DNA of 64,000 nt from an uncultured Collinsella sp. (GTDB taxonomy: Bacteria; Actinomycetota; Coriobacteriia; Coriobacteriales; Coriobacteriaceae), in the NCBI GenBank assembly GCA_947642445.1, contig CANRSF010000006.1, positions 1-64,000 on the forward strand, written 5' to 3'. A program made the translations under genes and the position numbers. Under the pieces are notes generated by a model. That model made no database searches. It was not told where the DNA came from and worked only from the letters and a program-made list of their open reading frames with translations. Shown here piece by piece: positions 63,433 through 64,000 of this stretch (position 1 is its first letter; each line of letters begins with the position of its first letter).

Positions 63433-64000
63433 GTGCTTAATAGATTCCGCATGCTTGTCGCCTGTGCTTTGACCTTCGCGCTTTGCTGGGTGCCGGGATT
63501 TGCGTTTGCTGGGGACGCTGAGGACGGGGCCCAGGTTGCTGCGACCGCTCATGGGCTTTCCTATGGGATCGAGGGTTTTGAGCGGTTGGCCAAGGGGACC
63601 GCTCGTGCCATGGAGGGCCAGCCTGAGGGCTTCCGGTTTCCCGTTGACGAGGACGTGGACCTTGTAGTGGCGCCTGCTGCCGATCGCGTTGTGGTGTGGA
63701 TATCGCCCAAGGCGGTCGAGAAGTTTGGATTGGATCCGCAGGACAACGAGTGCGTATCGGGTCTCAAGGCCCTCGTCTGCGAGCTCGACAGCGCAAACTC
63801 CATGGGAGGTGCGCAGCTAGGGGACGTTGATCTTCCTTGGTATGTTACGGCGGAAACAACGTTTGATGCCGGCGGTTATACCTATGGCTTTGACGAGCGC
63901 GGTGCGGATGGGGACCGCTATGTGGTGATTGCATCGGCCTCGGGTGATGCCAAGGGCGGCGCGCGTTGGCTTGATAGCGCTCAAATGGTAGAGGCATCGT
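63433..64000 (+). CDS. Secreted protein of unknown function, 3'-truncated by window edge
   Basis: Open frame from GTG 63433, with GGAG 6 nt upstream, to the window end (about 189 codons seen, no stop). A classical signal peptide opens it: a few basic residues, then MLVACALTFALCWVPGFAFA and a cleavage site before GDAEDG. The mature part is acidic and Gly-rich with no recognised domain (e.g. ERLAKGTARAMEGQPEGF, FDAGGYTYGFDERGADGDRY). It follows modA by 68 nt, so it could be part of the molybdate uptake operon, with modB possibly beyond the edge. Function not known. Confidence 0.7.
   Translation, partial: MLNRFRMLVACALTFALCWVPGFAFAGDAEDGAQVAATAHGLSYGIEGFERLAKGTARAMEGQPEGFRFPVDEDVDLVVAPAADRVVVWISPKAVEKFGLDPQDNECVSGLKALVCELDSANSMGGAQLGDVDLPWYVTAETTFDAGGYTYGFDERGADGDRYVVIASASGDAKGGARWLDSAQMVEAS

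Overview
The window looks like chromosomal DNA of a gut Coriobacteriia actinomycete, most likely Collinsella. This is an inference from gene content and GC-rich codon usage, not from a database comparison. The supporting content is an actinobacterial cell-division cluster with FtsZ, SepF, YggT and DivIVA but no FtsA, a short ThiC behind a TPP riboswitch, and many long intergenic palindromes. I see no insertion sequence, prophage, CRISPR array or tRNA gene.

Layout. 1-2936: remnant 3' end of an unknown gene, pyrG, xerD. 2937-18887: a complete-looking division and cell wall (dcw) run: mraZ, rsmH, ftsL-like, ftsI, murF, mraY, murD, ftsW, murG, murC, murB, ftsQ, ftsZ. murE and ddl are absent from it. 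19098-27012: pgeF, then pstS-pstC-pstA-pstB-phoU, then yggS, sepF, yggT and divIVA. The phosphate operon sits inside what is normally one contiguous division neighbourhood, and its first gene overlaps pgeF by 4 nt. 27178-29735 (minus): nitroreductase, and a second phosphate uptake system (PiT permease plus DUF47 partner). 29986-33110: small conserved protein, Bax-inhibitor-1-like membrane protein, PARG-like TIGR02452 protein, SGNH esterase. 33165-35610 (minus): thiD, thiC and the TPP riboswitch. 35679-42629: membrane hypothetical, yaaA, M18 aminopeptidase, polA, HAD phosphatase. 42807-46363: arginine biosynthesis, argG and argH. 46749-53155: ndk, rpiB, cysteine desulfidase-like gene, HAD hydrolase, rpsA, RNase P RNA, YigZ. 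53223-60323: redox protein, metY, MFS exporter, xpt, ArfB-like factor, lipid kinase, ClC channel. 60535-64000: molybdopterin genes moeA and mog, molybdate-binding modA, and the start of a secreted protein that runs off the window.

The most interesting signal is upstream of argG. A 24-codon ORF (42904-42978) with a strong ribosome binding site has six arginines in its last ten residues, four of them the rare codon CGA, three consecutively before the stop. It is followed by several mutually adjacent RNA hairpins, a terminator-like stem with a T tract, and a 14-bp long-range stem ending about 50 nt before argG. This reads as an arginine-sensing leader-peptide attenuator.

Other points worth checking are: a YggT gene that appears to start at ATC directly behind and in frame with the sepF stop; a PARG-like protein whose usual QEE motif reads QEA; a 191-bp nested palindrome between polA and the HAD gene; and several clear but unassigned palindromic operator candidates (mraZ, rpiB/cyuA and modA promoters).
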